Positions 26,523 through 37,900 of a stretch of 64,000 bases of DNA are shown here, piece after piece; positions within the stretch are counted from its first letter, which is position 1; each line of letters starts with the position of its first letter. Below the pieces are notes generated by a model. It searched no databases. It was not told the origin of the DNA and saw only the letters and a list, made by a program, of their open reading frames with translations. Both the position numbers and the translations under genes were made by a program. Origin of the DNA: Candidatus Acidiferrales bacterium (GTDB lineage Bacteria > Bacteroidota > Ignavibacteria > Kryptoniales > JAKASW01); NCBI GenBank assembly GCA_035515795.1, contig DATJAY010000002.1, forward strand, positions 62,001 to 126,000, in the 5' to 3' direction.

Positions 26523-29500
26523 ATGAGGCCATTCCATAAAATCAGACCAGTCGAGATTGAGTTGCTTGCAGAGTTTTGCTTTAGCATCATGCTTGTCTTG
26601 ATATTAGCGAACAATGTATTTGCGCAGGATGTTTTCATGTTTGTCGCAGGGAGAGAGGCACCCGTGACAATCAGAGGCGATGCGGTACACAGTTACGATT
26701 TCATCATCAAGCCACCTCCCCGGTCGGTTTCTTCGGAACTTGAGATATACGATGCGTCACTGGGCGGAGTGGCCGATGTCTTTTACAAAGGGCGCGCCAT
26801 GGAGACCACATATCAATTGTATACTTACAGGAACGGCCGCGCCGATCGAATGATGAAAACACTCACGGTTGCAAAAGATGCCAGATACATCAACCGTTGG
26901 ACTGACTTCGATTCATTGGATCCTGCTGGCAGTCCCGAGGGCTGGCTTCTCAGGGTTTCCGCCGGCCATGGGAGGGAGTCAAATTCATTTAAGCTCCGCG
27001 TCAGGGGAAGTTCATCGGATTCTTCTGAGCACAAATGGGAAATATATGCACTCAATCTGCCGGTATGTTTGTATAAGGTTCCTATAGGCGATGAGGTCCA
27101 GTTCCGTCCGGTCTCGGATAAAACAGATGACATCCGTCAACTCTCCTTTGCTGGTGGCGAGGGAGCCGTAGTCTATATGAAAGACGAGTTTGGCAGGTCT
27201 TTTCGTCTCTCCCGTGGAAGTATTAGCTTTGACAGCTCGGCGGGAGATCTTGGCAATCGATGGGGAATTGCAGTCGGCGGATCCCACCTCCGAATCAACA
27301 ATGTAGTCGTCAAAGGCAACAGTCCGCTTCTCTGGCGATGGAAGCCGGTAATTGTCGGGAGGGTCGCCCCAAGAAAGGTTTCAGCGAAGCAGCTTCCTGG
27401 GAACGACTGTCTGTCTGCGCGCTTCGCTCTCTCCGGGGAGACCAAACGCCAGGTTGTCAAATCGGAACCGATTTGGGTACTCGCTAAGACGACGATAGAA
27501 GGAGACTCTTCGATTATCTCCTTTGTCCATGCGGGAACGTACAGTGGAAAAGTTTTCTTGCCGACGACAGGAATGTATTTCCCAAAATACTGGGTAGGTG
27601 ACTTTACTGCCCGGATAATTGCTCCGCCCGATCCGAAAATATCTCTACCGAAGAGAATCCTGTCTCCAGGCGAAACCATAGTGCTGACGGCGAAAGAATC
27701 TCAAGAGGATATCATTGCGGCTTACCGATGGTATGTCAATAACGAGTATCGCGGGAGCAAGCCTTCCCTTCTTTTTTCCAGCCTTCTACCCGGGAAATAT
27801 GTCGTCAGGCTTATCGAGAAAAACAGCTCGTTGAGTAGTAAATGCAACGAGGCGTCCACCACGGAGGAGCTGAGAGTCAACTCCCGACCTTATGTTGAAA
27901 TAAATGCACCGAAAGTGATAGCCCATTCCATGCCGGTAAAATTTCTCGCCTCGAATGCCAGCGACAGCGACGGTGATAGCCTGATATATTCCTGGAGCGG
28001 AACCGGCATCGTCTCTCCGCACGACCAACCGAGCATCTCGCTCACGCATGAGAAACCGGGGAACTATAGAATTTCGCTGACGGTATCCGATCAAACGGGG
28101 ACTGCCAATTCGGACTACACCGCAACTTTCTCGTATCGAGTCGACGCAGATCCGGTCCCTATGTTTTCCCTCCCGACAATGGCTGCTCCCGGTGACGAGA
28201 TTTCACTTTCCGCCTTGGACTCAAGAGATCCCGACGACAGCAATCTAAAGTTTCATTGGGAGGTTAGTAACGGCATGAACTTTTCCGGACCAACCGCGAA
28301 ATTTTCGTTCGCACAACCCGGCGATTATGTCGTGAAGCTGACGGCCGACGATGGACAGGGGGTGGCGAATTCCGTCCAATCGACAGAGCACAAAATTCAT
28401 ATCGATGCTCCTGTAGTCCCGATAATTACCGCGGCGGACAGCTCGAATTTGTCGCGGCAGAATTTCTCAGGGAGCAAGACTAAAAGTGCAGACAGTGCCG
28501 GTGTTAGTTATGCATGGGATTTTGGTGATGGCTCGAAGGGCGTTGGAGAGAGCGTGACTCACGTTTTCCAGACAGGCGGCAAATTCACAATCACGCTAAC
28601 GGTAGATGATGGAAAGAAGCAATCGAACAGCGTTCAGAACGCGACGCATGTCATTGTGATTAACAAGAATCCGATCGCTGAGTTTTCGCTTCCTTCAGAA
28701 TGGGAGCCGGGAAAAACGCTTCGCGTATCCGGAACAAGAAGTTACGATCCTGACGGAATCGTCACCGGTTATACCTGGATCGTAAATGGAAATACGGTGG
28801 GACACGACAGCATTGCCGCTCTCGTTTTCCCCGAACCGGGAGATTATGCCGTGGCATTGAAGGTGAAAGATAACTCCGGATTTGAAGATGCAGCTGGGTT
28901 GAAGACCGCGCGGATCCATGTCAATTATCCTCCCGTAATCAAATGGGAAATGACTCCGAAAGTTGCCGAACCTGGGGAGGTAGTCACCTTCGACTCGAAA
29001 GGCACGTCCGATCCTGATGGCGAGATCAAATCCGTCGTATGGAATTTCTCCGATGGCACTTCTGCTGAAGGTGCTGTCGTGAAAAAGGCATTTAAAGAGA
29101 GCGGGGTTGTAGTCTGTAAGATAACGGTGAATGACGGAGAAGGTTTTGAGAACTCCGCGCAGACAGAAGAGTTTTCGTTGTTGGTGAACAGTCCGCCTAT
29201 CATAGTAACCAGGGATCTCATCCGAACGAATTCACGGATCGTTAACCTGGATGCGTCGAAAAGTTACGATATAGACGGGCAGGCATTGAAGTTCGAATGG
29301 CTTCTTCCGGACGGCACTCGCCGATACGAGTCGACTTTCAATTGGGAAGCCCCCGGTGGAGGAATTCATTTCCTCACTTTGACGGTCGATGATGGGCAGG
29401 GAAAGAAGAACAGCATAGCACGCGAGACAATCCGGGTGATTGTGAACCGCCCCCCCGTCGCCGTGGTCGACTCCATCATTTATTCCTGCAGTGGTCGAAC

Positions 29501-31244
29501 GGTGCTATTCAACGGGTCGCGGTCTTACGATCCGGATAAGGACCCGCTCATCGCCGAATGGAAATTCGGAGACGGCACGACGTCAGCGGAAATCAACCCT
29601 GTCCATACATATACAGAGCCCGGCTATTATGAAGCACGACTCATTATCAGCGATGGGTTTGCTGAAAAGCCTTCCGTTGCGACTCTACCGGTCATTATCG
29701 AGGGCTCTCCCCAGGCAGTTCAGGATTTTTCGGATACCACCGTGTGCTTGAACACTCCGATAGAATTTGACGGGACGCGCAGCAGCGACCCGAACGGTCC
29801 GATCGGGTCGTTCGCGTGGAATTTCGGCGACGGTACAACCGCATTCGGAAGAAAAGTCTCGCATGCATATTCAAAAACCGGAACGTATCGCGCTGAGCTG
29901 ACGGTGATCGGAAATGGCAGCGGCAGGTGCAGTCGCGTCAGCCAGGCGACATCCACGGTTCGTGTAGTGGAAGGACCCGTCGCGATGTTTTCGATTCCCC
30001 AGGCCGTCAGCGTTGGAGAATATATAACCACTGATGCCTCCGGCTCGAAGACGGAAGGAAAGGTCCTGTCGACAGATTGGAGCATCCGGTCAAAAGACAC
30101 GTCCTTCACGATAGAAGGTTCCCGTGCCGATTTCATACCGCGAAGTCCGGGAAAATATGATGTAACGCTCACCATCGTGCTCGAAACCGCTGCAAGCTGC
30201 GGGACGGCGACGCTCACTCGAACTGTCGTTGTCAACGCGCCGCCGGTCCTCAGATGGAATGTCCCGGATGCCGTTGCACTGGGAGACCTGCTCACGATGG
30301 ATGCCACCGCATCGACCGATCCTGACGGAGTCATAATCAACTATAACTGGAAGTTCGACGGCAAGACCGTCGCGACGACCCCAGTGGCGTCGATGGTCAT
30401 GGTTGCTCCGGGAAATCACATCCTTTCTCTGCTAATCACGGACAACTCCGGGACCTCGTCTAGATCAGTTTACAAAGAGATGACCGTCTTCGTCAATTCG
30501 AAACCTAATCCGGATTTCAGTCTGCCTGACAAGCTGTACGAGGGAGAGATTGTGCATCTTGTTCCGGCAAGATTCACGGATGCAGACGGTGACAGTCTTT
30601 CATTTGTATGGAAGATGGATGGTATCGAAAATGATCCATCGGGTTTGCATCTTACTATCCCCGGCAAACATGCAATCACGCTGATCGCGAACGACGGAAG
30701 ACAGATGAGCAATTCGGTCGATTCGGTTTCCAAGGAAATCTTCGTCACGTTGAAGCCGGATTTGAACTCTGTGAATTTCCAGAAAGATTGGATCGCGGGG
30801 AGTGAGGTTGAGATTTCGAATATTACGTCTCTTCCGCAGGTCGGCTTTGTGACCGATTCCGGCTTCATGTCTCGAACAAAGGTCGGTTCGGCAGGGAAGC
30901 AAATAATCGTTCTCGCATGGAATCCACAGGGAACGATACTCGAAAAGGAGCAATTCGATATCGAAGTGTGGCCGTCTCTGGAATTCAAAAACGTTCCTGC
31001 ACCGGTTAATACCGAATGGAATCCCTCGAATCCGACCAAAGTACTGAATGCGCCTGATGTGAACAGACCCGACAGCCGTAATGTCCGGTACGAATGGCGG
31101 AAAGGCGGCGTCGTTGTCGGTTATGGAAAAATCGTTTCCGTCCCGCTGACAAAAGGAGAGAATGTATTTTCCGTGACAGCAACGGATCAAGATATGGTCG
31201 GTGCTCGGCCGGTGACGGTTAATGTGGTTGTCGCCTGCCAGTAA
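26523..31244 (+). CDS. Giant secreted PKD-repeat protein
   Basis: I start at the ATG at 26523, just after the FecR gene's stop and with GGAAGG upstream; an earlier in-frame ATG at 26466 lies inside that gene. The 1573-residue product has a signal peptide ending at NNVFAQ, a unique N-terminal region of about 360 residues, then roughly twelve PKD/Ig-like repeats (YAWDFGDGSKG, WNFGDGTTAFG, EWKFGDGTTS are classic cores), each ending in VDDGxGxxNS-like phrases. Such repeats serve as rigid spacers or adhesive modules on the surface. No type IX sorting domain is evident at the C-terminus, so how it is anchored is unclear. Confidence 0.88.
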   Translation: MRPFHKIRPVEIELLAEFCFSIMLVLILANNVFAQDVFMFVAGREAPVTIRGDAVHSYDFIIKPPPRSVSSELEIYDASLGGVADVFYKGRAMETTYQLYTYRNGRADRMMKTLTVAKDARYINRWTDFDSLDPAGSPEGWLLRVSAGHGRESNSFKLRVRGSSSDSSEHKWEIYALNLPVCLYKVPIGDEVQFRPVSDKTDDIRQLSFAGGEGAVVYMKDEFGRSFRLSRGSISFDSSAGDLGNRWGIAVGGSHLRINNVVVKGNSPLLWRWKPVIVGRVAPRKVSAKQLPGNDCLSARFALSGETKRQVVKSEPIWVLAKTTIEGDSSIISFVHAGTYSGKVFLPTTGMYFPKYWVGDFTARIIAPPDPKISLPKRILSPGETIVLTAKESQEDIIAAYRWYVNNEYRGSKPSLLFSSLLPGKYVVRLIEKNSSLSSKCNEASTTEELRVNSRPYVEINAPKVIAHSMPVKFLASNASDSDGDSLIYSWSGTGIVSPHDQPSISLTHEKPGNYRISLTVSDQTGTANSDYTATFSYRVDADPVPMFSLPTMAAPGDEISLSALDSRDPDDSNLKFHWEVSNGMNFSGPTAKFSFAQPGDYVVKLTADDGQGVANSVQSTEHKIHIDAPVVPIITAADSSNLSRQNFSGSKTKSADSAGVSYAWDFGDGSKGVGESVTHVFQTGGKFTITLTVDDGKKQSNSVQNATHVIVINKNPIAEFSLPSEWEPGKTLRVSGTRSYDPDGIVTGYTWIVNGNTVGHDSIAALVFPEPGDYAVALKVKDNSGFEDAAGLKTARIHVNYPPVIKWEMTPKVAEPGEVVTFDSKGTSDPDGEIKSVVWNFSDGTSAEGAVVKKAFKESGVVVCKITVNDGEGFENSAQTEEFSLLVNSPPIIVTRDLIRTNSRIVNLDASKSYDIDGQALKFEWLLPDGTRRYESTFNWEAPGGGIHFLTLTVDDGQGKKNSIARETIRVIVNRPPVAVVDSIIYSCSGRTVLFNGSRSYDPDKDPLIAEWKFGDGTTSAEINPVHTYTEPGYYEARLIISDGFAEKPSVATLPVIIEGSPQAVQDFSDTTVCLNTPIEFDGTRSSDPNGPIGSFAWNFGDGTTAFGRKVSHAYSKTGTYRAELTVIGNGSGRCSRVSQATSTVRVVEGPVAMFSIPQAVSVGEYITTDASGSKTEGKVLSTDWSIRSKDTSFTIEGSRADFIPRSPGKYDVTLTIVLETAASCGTATLTRTVVVNAPPVLRWNVPDAVALGDLLTMDATASTDPDGVIINYNWKFDGKTVATTPVASMVMVAPGNHILSLLITDNSGTSSRSVYKEMTVFVNSKPNPDFSLPDKLYEGEIVHLVPARFTDADGDSLSFVWKMDGIENDPSGLHLTIPGKHAITLIANDGRQMSNSVDSVSKEIFVTLKPDLNSVNFQKDWIAGSEVEISNITSLPQVGFVTDSGFMSRTKVGSAGKQIIVLAWNPQGTILEKEQFDIEVWPSLEFKNVPAPVNTEWNPSNPTKVLNAPDVNRPDSRNVRYEWRKGGVVVGYGKIVSVPLTKGENVFSVTATDQDMVGARPVTVNVVVACQ

Positions 31245-31273
31245 GAGAACATTTATTTTCTCAGCCAAAATAA

Positions 31274-31309
31274 AAGGCGCTCCGGTAAAGGTCGGGACGC
31301 CTTCTTTTT
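31274..31309 (+). terminator. Intrinsic terminator, copy 2 of the repeated 30-base hairpin
   Basis: Same 30-base hairpin as at 22425-22454, identical base for base, followed by CTTTTTG. It lies 30 bases after the PKD gene stop. The upstream phrase AGCCAAAA is shared by both copies. Confidence 0.8.
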
Positions 31310-31503
31310 GTTTCTTTGATGTGAAATTGCGAATGATCATTCGTGAAATTTACGCTGAGCACCGGTTGATTATTTGATGACTCAATACTAGCTTTACGAA
31401 GAGGTGCTTCGCATCGTCGTCGGATGTGGCAAGAACAGACCGAATGGGTATTTCGAATGCACCGAAAGTCAAAATCGTCAACAAGGAAATAAAAGGAGAG
31501 CTC

Positions 31504-31962
31504 ATGGCAAGGCGAATATTTTATCTCACTGTTTGTCTTATTCTCACATCTCCCATAGCATTTTCACAGTCGCGCGGTTTTGGCGTCGGACTAATGCTCG
31601 GTATGCCGACGGGACTTACGGTGAAAGCATGGACATCTTCTACAGGAGCACTCCAGTTCGGCGCGGGCTGGCGTAATAGCCTTTCGAACACAGGTACATA
31701 TATTACGGGAGAATATCTCTGGCACGCCATGAATTTTATCAAAGCAAACGGACATCTTCCGCTATACGCAGGCATCGGTGGTGTCATCGGCACCAGCACC
31801 CCAACGGTATTCGGAGTGCGCGGCATTTTTGGCCTTGCAGTCCTACCACGGGGAACCCGTCTAGACATCTTCTTGCAGTTGACACCGGTCTTTTACTTTT
31901 CACCGTCGCCGGCGCAATTCGATCTCGATGGGGGGGTCGGATTCAGATACTATTTCTTCTAG
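31504..31962 (+). CDS. Small outer-membrane beta-barrel protein
   Basis: The ATG at 31504 has AAAGGAGAG directly upstream and starts a signal peptide (to AFSQ); an in-frame ATG at 31426 has neither. The mature part (about 130 residues) alternates hydrophobic and polar residues in strands rich in Gly and aromatic residues and ends GVGFRYYFF, the aromatic C-terminus typical of outer-membrane barrels, probably eight strands. Function unknown. Confidence 0.75.
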   Translation: MARRIFYLTVCLILTSPIAFSQSRGFGVGLMLGMPTGLTVKAWTSSTGALQFGAGWRNSLSNTGTYITGEYLWHAMNFIKANGHLPLYAGIGGVIGTSTPTVFGVRGIFGLAVLPRGTRLDIFLQLTPVFYFSPSPAQFDLDGGVGFRYYFF

Positions 31963-32004
31963 AGATTTGTTGCTCCACGATATCGGGAAAACATTCTCGA
32001 TTTG

Positions 32005-32035
32005 TTGGAAGTTCGCCATAATTTGGCTACATTTT
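32005..32035 (+). promoter_or_regulatory. Bacteroidota-type promoter candidate upstream of hybrid kinase 1
   Basis: TTG at 32005-32007 and TACATTTT at 32028-32035 are separated by 20 bases, close to the Bacteroidota consensus (TTTG, about 19-20 bases, TAnnTTTG). The same two elements with the same spacer occur at 34733-34763 upstream of the duplicated second kinase. Conservation between the two copies, more than the motif itself, supports it. Confidence 0.45.
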
Positions 32036-32064
32036 TTCCAATGTAAATCGTGACGATTTGATGG

Positions 32065-32094
32065 ATGAATCAGAAGCACGAGATGCATTATTGA
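32065..32094 (+). other. Possible leader peptide MNQKHEMHY
   Basis: A nine-codon frame (ATG to TGA) lies between the candidate promoter and hybrid kinase 1. Its first 18 bases are 17/18 identical to 34794-34811, where the frame reads MSQKHE then stops. No ribosome site is obvious; the conserved element could equally be a DNA or RNA signal. Confidence 0.3.
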
Positions 32095-32167
32095 CCTTGC
32101 TGCAACAGGAGTGCGTCGACAACCGGAGAATAATTATTTTTCCTCGATTCAATCGAAATGGGCGCGG

Positions 32168-34684
32168 ATGAAAAACAAAATTATACGGGTAGCTTTTCGG
32201 ACGACCCTGATCTACTGGGCATTTTCCCTCCTGTGGATTTTGTTTTCAGACCGCGCTGTCATGAAATTCTCATCCGAACCCGCAGTGTTCACCGCGCTGT
32301 CCACCTATAAAGGATGGGGTTTTGTAACTGCCACGGCCGTTTTGCTCTACACATTACTGCATCGGCAGTTGAATCGCTGGCAGGCGGAGATGGAAAGGCG
32401 GAGAGAAGCCGAAAAGGCGCTGGGCCATTATGAAATGCTTGCGAATCACGCCCGCGATCTTATTCTATTCGTGAGACTGGCTGACGGGCGCATCATCGAA
32501 GCGAACGCCGCTGCTGTGAAAGCGTACGGCTACAGTCGGAAAGAATTATTATCCCTGTCGATCAACGATCTGCGGTTTCCTGCAGAAAGGAATCTTACGG
32601 CGGAGCAAATGTCGAAAGCGGACGAGGGAGGTATTCTCTTTGAAACTACCCACGTGCGCAAGGACGGCAGCACGTTCCCCGTTGAAGTGAGTTCGCAAGG
32701 CATGGAAGTCGACGGGGCCCGTACACTGGTCAGTGTGATTCGCGAGATCACAGACCGCAAGCGCGCGGAAGAACAGCTCCTGATAAAGAATTCTGCAATT
32801 GAATCTTCGATAAGCGCAATAGGCCTCGCTGATCTGAGTGGAAAAATATTTTATGTCAATGAAGAGTTCGTCAAACTCTGGGGATGCAACAATGAGGGCG
32901 AAATTATCGGCAAAGATATCTCGGAATTTTCTCACTCGCTTCAAAAGATGCGGCAGGCTGTAGATTTCATGAAGGCGGGTAAGGGATACCTGGACGAAAG
33001 TGAAGGTGTTAGAAAAAACGGAGAAAGGTTCGATTTTCAAATATCAGCGAACACCGTTAAATCGGAGAACGGTGATCCGATCTGCATGATGGCTTCATTC
33101 ATAGACATCACCGAAAGGAAGCAGGTGGAACAAAGGCTCAAGAAAATGTACGAGGAGTTGAAAGACTCCGAGGAAAAATATCGTTCTCTCTTCGAACAAT
33201 CGAAGGATGCCATCTTCATGTCGGAACCGGATGGCTCATTAGTAGACGTAAATCCCGCGGCGGTCGAGCTCCTCGGTTTCGCTTCGAAGGATGATCTGAT
33301 CGGAGTCCATATGGCTGATCTTTTCGCCGAACCGAACGACAGCAAATCCCTTTTTGATGCGCTTCGACGTGACAGGTTTGCGAAAGACCAGGAATTTATG
33401 TTCAAGAAGAAAAATGGCGAGGAAATAAGAGTCAGTTCCACCACAACTGTCGTACTTGATGAGTCGAGACAGACATTCTTGTTTCTCGGGATTGTCCGTG
33501 ATATCACGAAGCAGAAAGCTCTTCAGCAGCAATTGATCCAAGCTCAGAGGATGGAGAGTGTCGGGACTCTCGCAGCGGGGATTGCCCACGATTTCAACAA
33601 CCTTCTCGGCATTATCATGGGTTATTCCGCAGTAATCGAGAAGGGAACTGCCGAACCCGATAAGATAGCCCGAAGTGTGGATACGATTCAGAAAGCTACG
33701 GCCCGCGGCGCATCCCTGGTAAGACAGCTCGTTACATTCGCCCAAAAAGGAGAATCGGTGTTTGAGCGCGTACAGATCAACGACGTTGTAAACGAGACGA
33801 CAAAACTTCTCAGGGAGACTCTGCCTCGAACGATTACGATTGCCACGGAGCTCAAGCCCGATCTTCCACCTATCGATGCCGATGCGACGCAGATCCAGCA
33901 GGTACTCTTGAATCTTTGTGTCAACGCGCGCGACGCAATGCCCGGTGGAGGCACAGTGAGGATTGTTACCACCGCTTTGGAAAAAGAAAAGGTTGTCTCG
34001 AGGTTTCCTAATGCCTCGTCAAAGGGGTACATATTTCTCGAGGTCACGGATACCGGCACCGGGATGGACGAAGAGACGAAGCGAAGAATCTTCGATCCGT
34101 TCTTTACGACTAAGGATGTAGGCAAAGGCACGGGACTAGGCCTCTCGCTTGTTCATAGCATTGTCTCAAACCATGGCGGCTTCGTCGATGTGGACACGAG
34201 TCCGGGAGCGGGCACGACGTTCGGCATCTACCTCCCGATAGAGGAGCAGAAAGCGGAGCATGTCGAAACCGCCGTCATACCGCTTGAAGATGTGCCCGGC
34301 GGAACCGAAACAATTCTGGTCATAGAAGATGAAGAGATGCTGAGGGAGCTGGTGAAGACCGTCATCGAATTCAAAGGCTATCATGTCATCACGGCGTGCG
34401 ACGGAGAAGAAGGCATAGAAATATTCAAACGCAAGCAGAGTGAGATTGCTTTGGTCATTTCCGATCTGGGTCTGCCGAAATTTCCTGGTGATGAAGTCCT
34501 CAGGAGAATCCGGTCGTTAGATCCGGCCGCAAAACTGGTTGCGGCAAGCGGGTTTGTCGAGTCTGATGTAAGAATGAGGCTGCTCAACTTGGGGGTCGAG
34601 CGTTTCGTTCAGAAACCATATTTGCCTTCCGAAATATTGCAGACCATCAGGGGAATCATCGACGGGAATAATTCAGTCCGTTAA
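32168..34684 (+). CDS. Membrane hybrid sensor histidine kinase (PAS3-HisKA-HATPase-REC)
   Basis: I take the ATG at 32168 ([10 protein letters not shown]) rather than a GTG at 32111. The 838-residue protein has two N-terminal membrane helices (about residues 9-27 and 49-66), three PAS domains (about 92-200, 210-325, 345-460), HisKA with H474 (GIAHDFNN), a HATPase domain ([27 protein letters not shown]) and a C-terminal receiver domain with phospho-acceptor D766 (VISDLGLPK). Its cytoplasmic part is closely related to the kinase that follows, and their upstream regions align, so they arose by tandem duplication. No DNA-binding partner is adjacent; signal unknown. Confidence 0.93.
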   Translation: MKNKIIRVAFRTTLIYWAFSLLWILFSDRAVMKFSSEPAVFTALSTYKGWGFVTATAVLLYTLLHRQLNRWQAEMERRREAEKALGHYEMLANHARDLILFVRLADGRIIEANAAAVKAYGYSRKELLSLSINDLRFPAERNLTAEQMSKADEGGILFETTHVRKDGSTFPVEVSSQGMEVDGARTLVSVIREITDRKRAEEQLLIKNSAIESSISAIGLADLSGKIFYVNEEFVKLWGCNNEGEIIGKDISEFSHSLQKMRQAVDFMKAGKGYLDESEGVRKNGERFDFQISANTVKSENGDPICMMASFIDITERKQVEQRLKKMYEELKDSEEKYRSLFEQSKDAIFMSEPDGSLVDVNPAAVELLGFASKDDLIGVHMADLFAEPNDSKSLFDALRRDRFAKDQEFMFKKKNGEEIRVSSTTTVVLDESRQTFLFLGIVRDITKQKALQQQLIQAQRMESVGTLAAGIAHDFNNLLGIIMGYSAVIEKGTAEPDKIARSVDTIQKATARGASLVRQLVTFAQKGESVFERVQINDVVNETTKLLRETLPRTITIATELKPDLPPIDADATQIQQVLLNLCVNARDAMPGGGTVRIVTTALEKEKVVSRFPNASSKGYIFLEVTDTGTGMDEETKRRIFDPFFTTKDVGKGTGLGLSLVHSIVSNHGGFVDVDTSPGAGTTFGIYLPIEEQKAEHVETAVIPLEDVPGGTETILVIEDEEMLRELVKTVIEFKGYHVITACDGEEGIEIFKRKQSEIALVISDLGLPKFPGDEVLRRIRSLDPAAKLVAASGFVESDVRMRLLNLGVERFVQKPYLPSEILQTIRGIIDGNNSVR

Positions 34685-34732
34685 CGGATTTACACGGAAA
34701 TAATTCGCACTGCTTGACAGTAAATCAATTTG

Positions 34733-34763
34733 TTGAAAGTTCATTATAAATTGTCTACATTTT
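34733..34763 (+). promoter_or_regulatory. Bacteroidota-type promoter candidate upstream of hybrid kinase 2
   Basis: TTG at 34733-34735, 20-base spacer, TACATTTT at 34756-34763, the duplicate of the site at 32005-32035. It lies in a 310-base gap (34685-34994) that also holds the MSQKHE mini-frame (34794-34814); the remaining 180 bases before the kinase show nothing recognisable. Confidence 0.45.
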
Positions 34764-34994
34764 TCCGAAATATAAATTGTGTTCCTTTGTTAGATGAGTC
34801 AGAAGCACGAGTAATGATACTTGTCAGGCTGGACAAGATCGCGTGAACACAATTGGAGTCATCTTTTGAAACTGATTGAAGATGATCCATTCGCCACAGC
34901 TTGTGGGAATTCCTTCTTGATCTAAAGCTGGTCTGATCTTCAAGCCTGAGTATTTTTAGTAAAGCGTAATCCGCTTTGGGTCGATAATTATCTC

Positions 34995-37900
34995 ATGAAG
35001 AAGCGTGTCCGGAAATCTCGAAGTCAATTTGGGGTCTTCTTTGAGTCCAGTTCACAGCCGATGTGGGTTTACGATCCTGCTTCGCTTGAATTTCTCGACG
35101 TCAACGTGGCAGCCGTCGCGAAGTATGGCTACTCACGGCGTGAATTCCTCAGCATGACCGTCAAGGACATCTATCCTGAAGAAGACCGGCAGCAGCTGGA
35201 GAGCCGTCACTCCAGGTCGGAGGAGAAATACCTCGGAGAGCACAGGCATCGTCTCAAAGACGGCAGAATAATAGATGTCGAAGTCAATTCCCGTACGATT
35301 AAGATTCGTGGAACAAAGGTAGTCATGGTTGTCGTCCATGATATCACCGGCCACAAAAATGTGGAGAAAGTTCTGAAGGAAGACGAGCTGTTGCTGTCGT
35401 CAGTGGGACAAATGGCGAAGGTGGGCGGCTGGGAATTTGACGCTGCTACAGGGAAGGGGTCGTGGACGGAAGAAGTCGCGCGGATCCATGAATTGGAACC
35501 GGATTTTGAAATAAACGTCGAAATCGGGTTGAATTTTTATGTGCCTGAATCTAGAGCGAGGATAGAAAAGGCGGTCAGAGAGTCGGTTGAATCCGGAAAG
35601 CCGTTCGATCTTGAGTTGGAAATAATCACGGCGAAAGGAAATCACAGGGTGATCAGGACGATTGGCGTTCCGGTCGAAGAGGGCGGCCGCGTAGTTAAAG
35701 TAAGAGGATCATTTCAAGACATCACCGAGCAGGTGAAAACACGCCGGGAGCTGCAGGAAAGCGAAGAACGATTCAGGAATCTTTATGAAGCTGCGCCGGT
35801 CGGAATTTCGAACATCACTCCGGATGGCAAATTCATACGATGCAATCCGGCGCTGGAAAGAATCATCGGCTACACCGAACCAGAATTGCAGAAGCTGTTG
35901 ATCTACGAGGTCACCCATCCCGAGGACAGGGCAGCAAATGAAACTCTCATGAACGAAATTGCCGAAGGCAGGATCAGAACAGGTTCGCTGGAAAAAAGAT
36001 ATATCAGGAAGGACGGGAGAATAGTTTGGGTGCGGCTTGTATCCTCGGGAGTGTACGATTCGGGGGGACAACTTCTCTATTCGGTTTCGATTACCGAAGA
36101 TGTAACTGACAGGAAATTGGCGGATGACAAAATCAATCGCATGAACAGGATTTACGCTGTCCTTTCAGAGATCAACGAGACACTGATCCGTGTACGCGAT
36201 TTGAAAAAGCTGTTTGAAGAAGCGTGTCGAATCGCAGTCGAGGTCGGGAAGTTTAAGCTTGCCTGGATTGGAACCGTCGACGAGAAGACCGGGGATGTCG
36301 ATCCGGTTTCATATTCCGGCGATGGAGGAGGTTACCTCGAGTTGCTGGACATTTCTATTTCGCCCGAGAAACCTGGCAGCCGCGGACCTGTAGGTGTCGC
36401 ACTTCGCGAAAAGCGCCATGTCGTCAGAAATGATATCGAGCATGACGGTGTGGTCTTGCCATGGCATACCGAGGCACTTAAACGCCGGTTTAGATCCTCC
36501 GCGGCCTTCCCGCTGATGAATGCGGATCGAACCTACGGAGTCATTTGCTTCTATTCTTCCGAAGCCAGGTTCTTCGACGAACAGGAGGTTGCTCTTTTGA
36601 GAGAATTGTCTTCCGACATTTCATACTCGATTGAGAATATCGAGCTTGACGAGAAGCACAAGGAGCTGTCAAAGGATCGCGACCGCATGTTCAACTATTC
36701 ACTTGACATGTTGTCGATCATAGGATTCGATTCGTACTTGAAGCAGATCAACCCGGCGTGGTCGAAGATACTTGGCTGGACGAACGAGGAGTTGTTGGCG
36801 AAACCGTTTCTGGAGTTCATCCATCCCGAAGATCTCGGGCCGACGACCGAATTTGCAGCGGGTCTTGCGAGAGGGAAGGCGGTCTACTCCATCGAGAACC
36901 GGTGCAGGTGTAAAAACGGAACTTATAAGTGGCTTTCGTGGAACTGCGTCCCGCTCGTCGAAGAGAAGATGGTATTCGCCGTGACGCGCGATATTACCAA
37001 TCAAAAGCAGAGTCAAGAGCAGCTCCTTGTAAGAAATGCCGCCATCGAGTCATCCATGAGCGCGATCGGACTCGCCGACATGGACGGCAAGGTATTTTAC
37101 ATCAACGCAGCTTTTTTAAATCTTTGGGCCTATGACCACATTCATGATGTGATCGGGAAGGATATTTCGGAATTCTCTATGTCGGCGGAAAGGCTGCAAG
37201 GTGCAATCGCAACAATGAAGGCAGGGAAAGGTTTCTTCGGTGAAAGCAAAGGTGTAAAAAAAGATGGGACCACATTCGATTTCCAGATTTCCGCCAACAT
37301 CGTGAAGTCGGAACGGGGAGAACCCATTTGCATAATGGCTTCTTTCATGGACATCACCGAGAGGAAGAGAGCCGAAGAAAAACTCAATGCCGCTTACGAG
37401 GACTTAAAACATTCCGAGGAGAAATACAGGTCGCTCTTTGAGCAATCGAAGGATGCTATCGTCATGGCGAGACGCGACGGCTCCATGATAGACGCAAATC
37501 CGGCAGCGGTCGATCTGCTCGGCTTTGATTCTAAGGATGAGTTCCTTCGGACGAACATACGCGATATTTATGCCGAACCTGAAGACAGGAAATTACTCCT
37601 TGAGGTTCTCGAATCGGATAATCATCTGAAAGAGCATGAATTCGTTCTCAAAAGAAGAAATGGAGAACTGGTAACGGTCAGCGCCAGCATAACGGGTGTT
37701 CGCGATGAATCGAGTCGCCTCGTCTCTGTCCTTGGTATTCTTCGTGACGTCACCAAGCAGAAGAACCTCGAGACCCAGCTTGTCCAGGCACAGAAATTAG
37801 AGAGTCTCGGAACCCTCGCAGGTGGAATCGCCCATGATTTCAATAACATTCTCGGCATTATCGCGGGTTACTCGGCATTCCTCGAGAGAAGAGACCCCGG

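Noticed and set aside
22425-31303. Composite transposon bounded by the repeated hairpins
   Set aside because: The 30-base repeats are direct, look like terminators, and no transposase or target duplication was seen.
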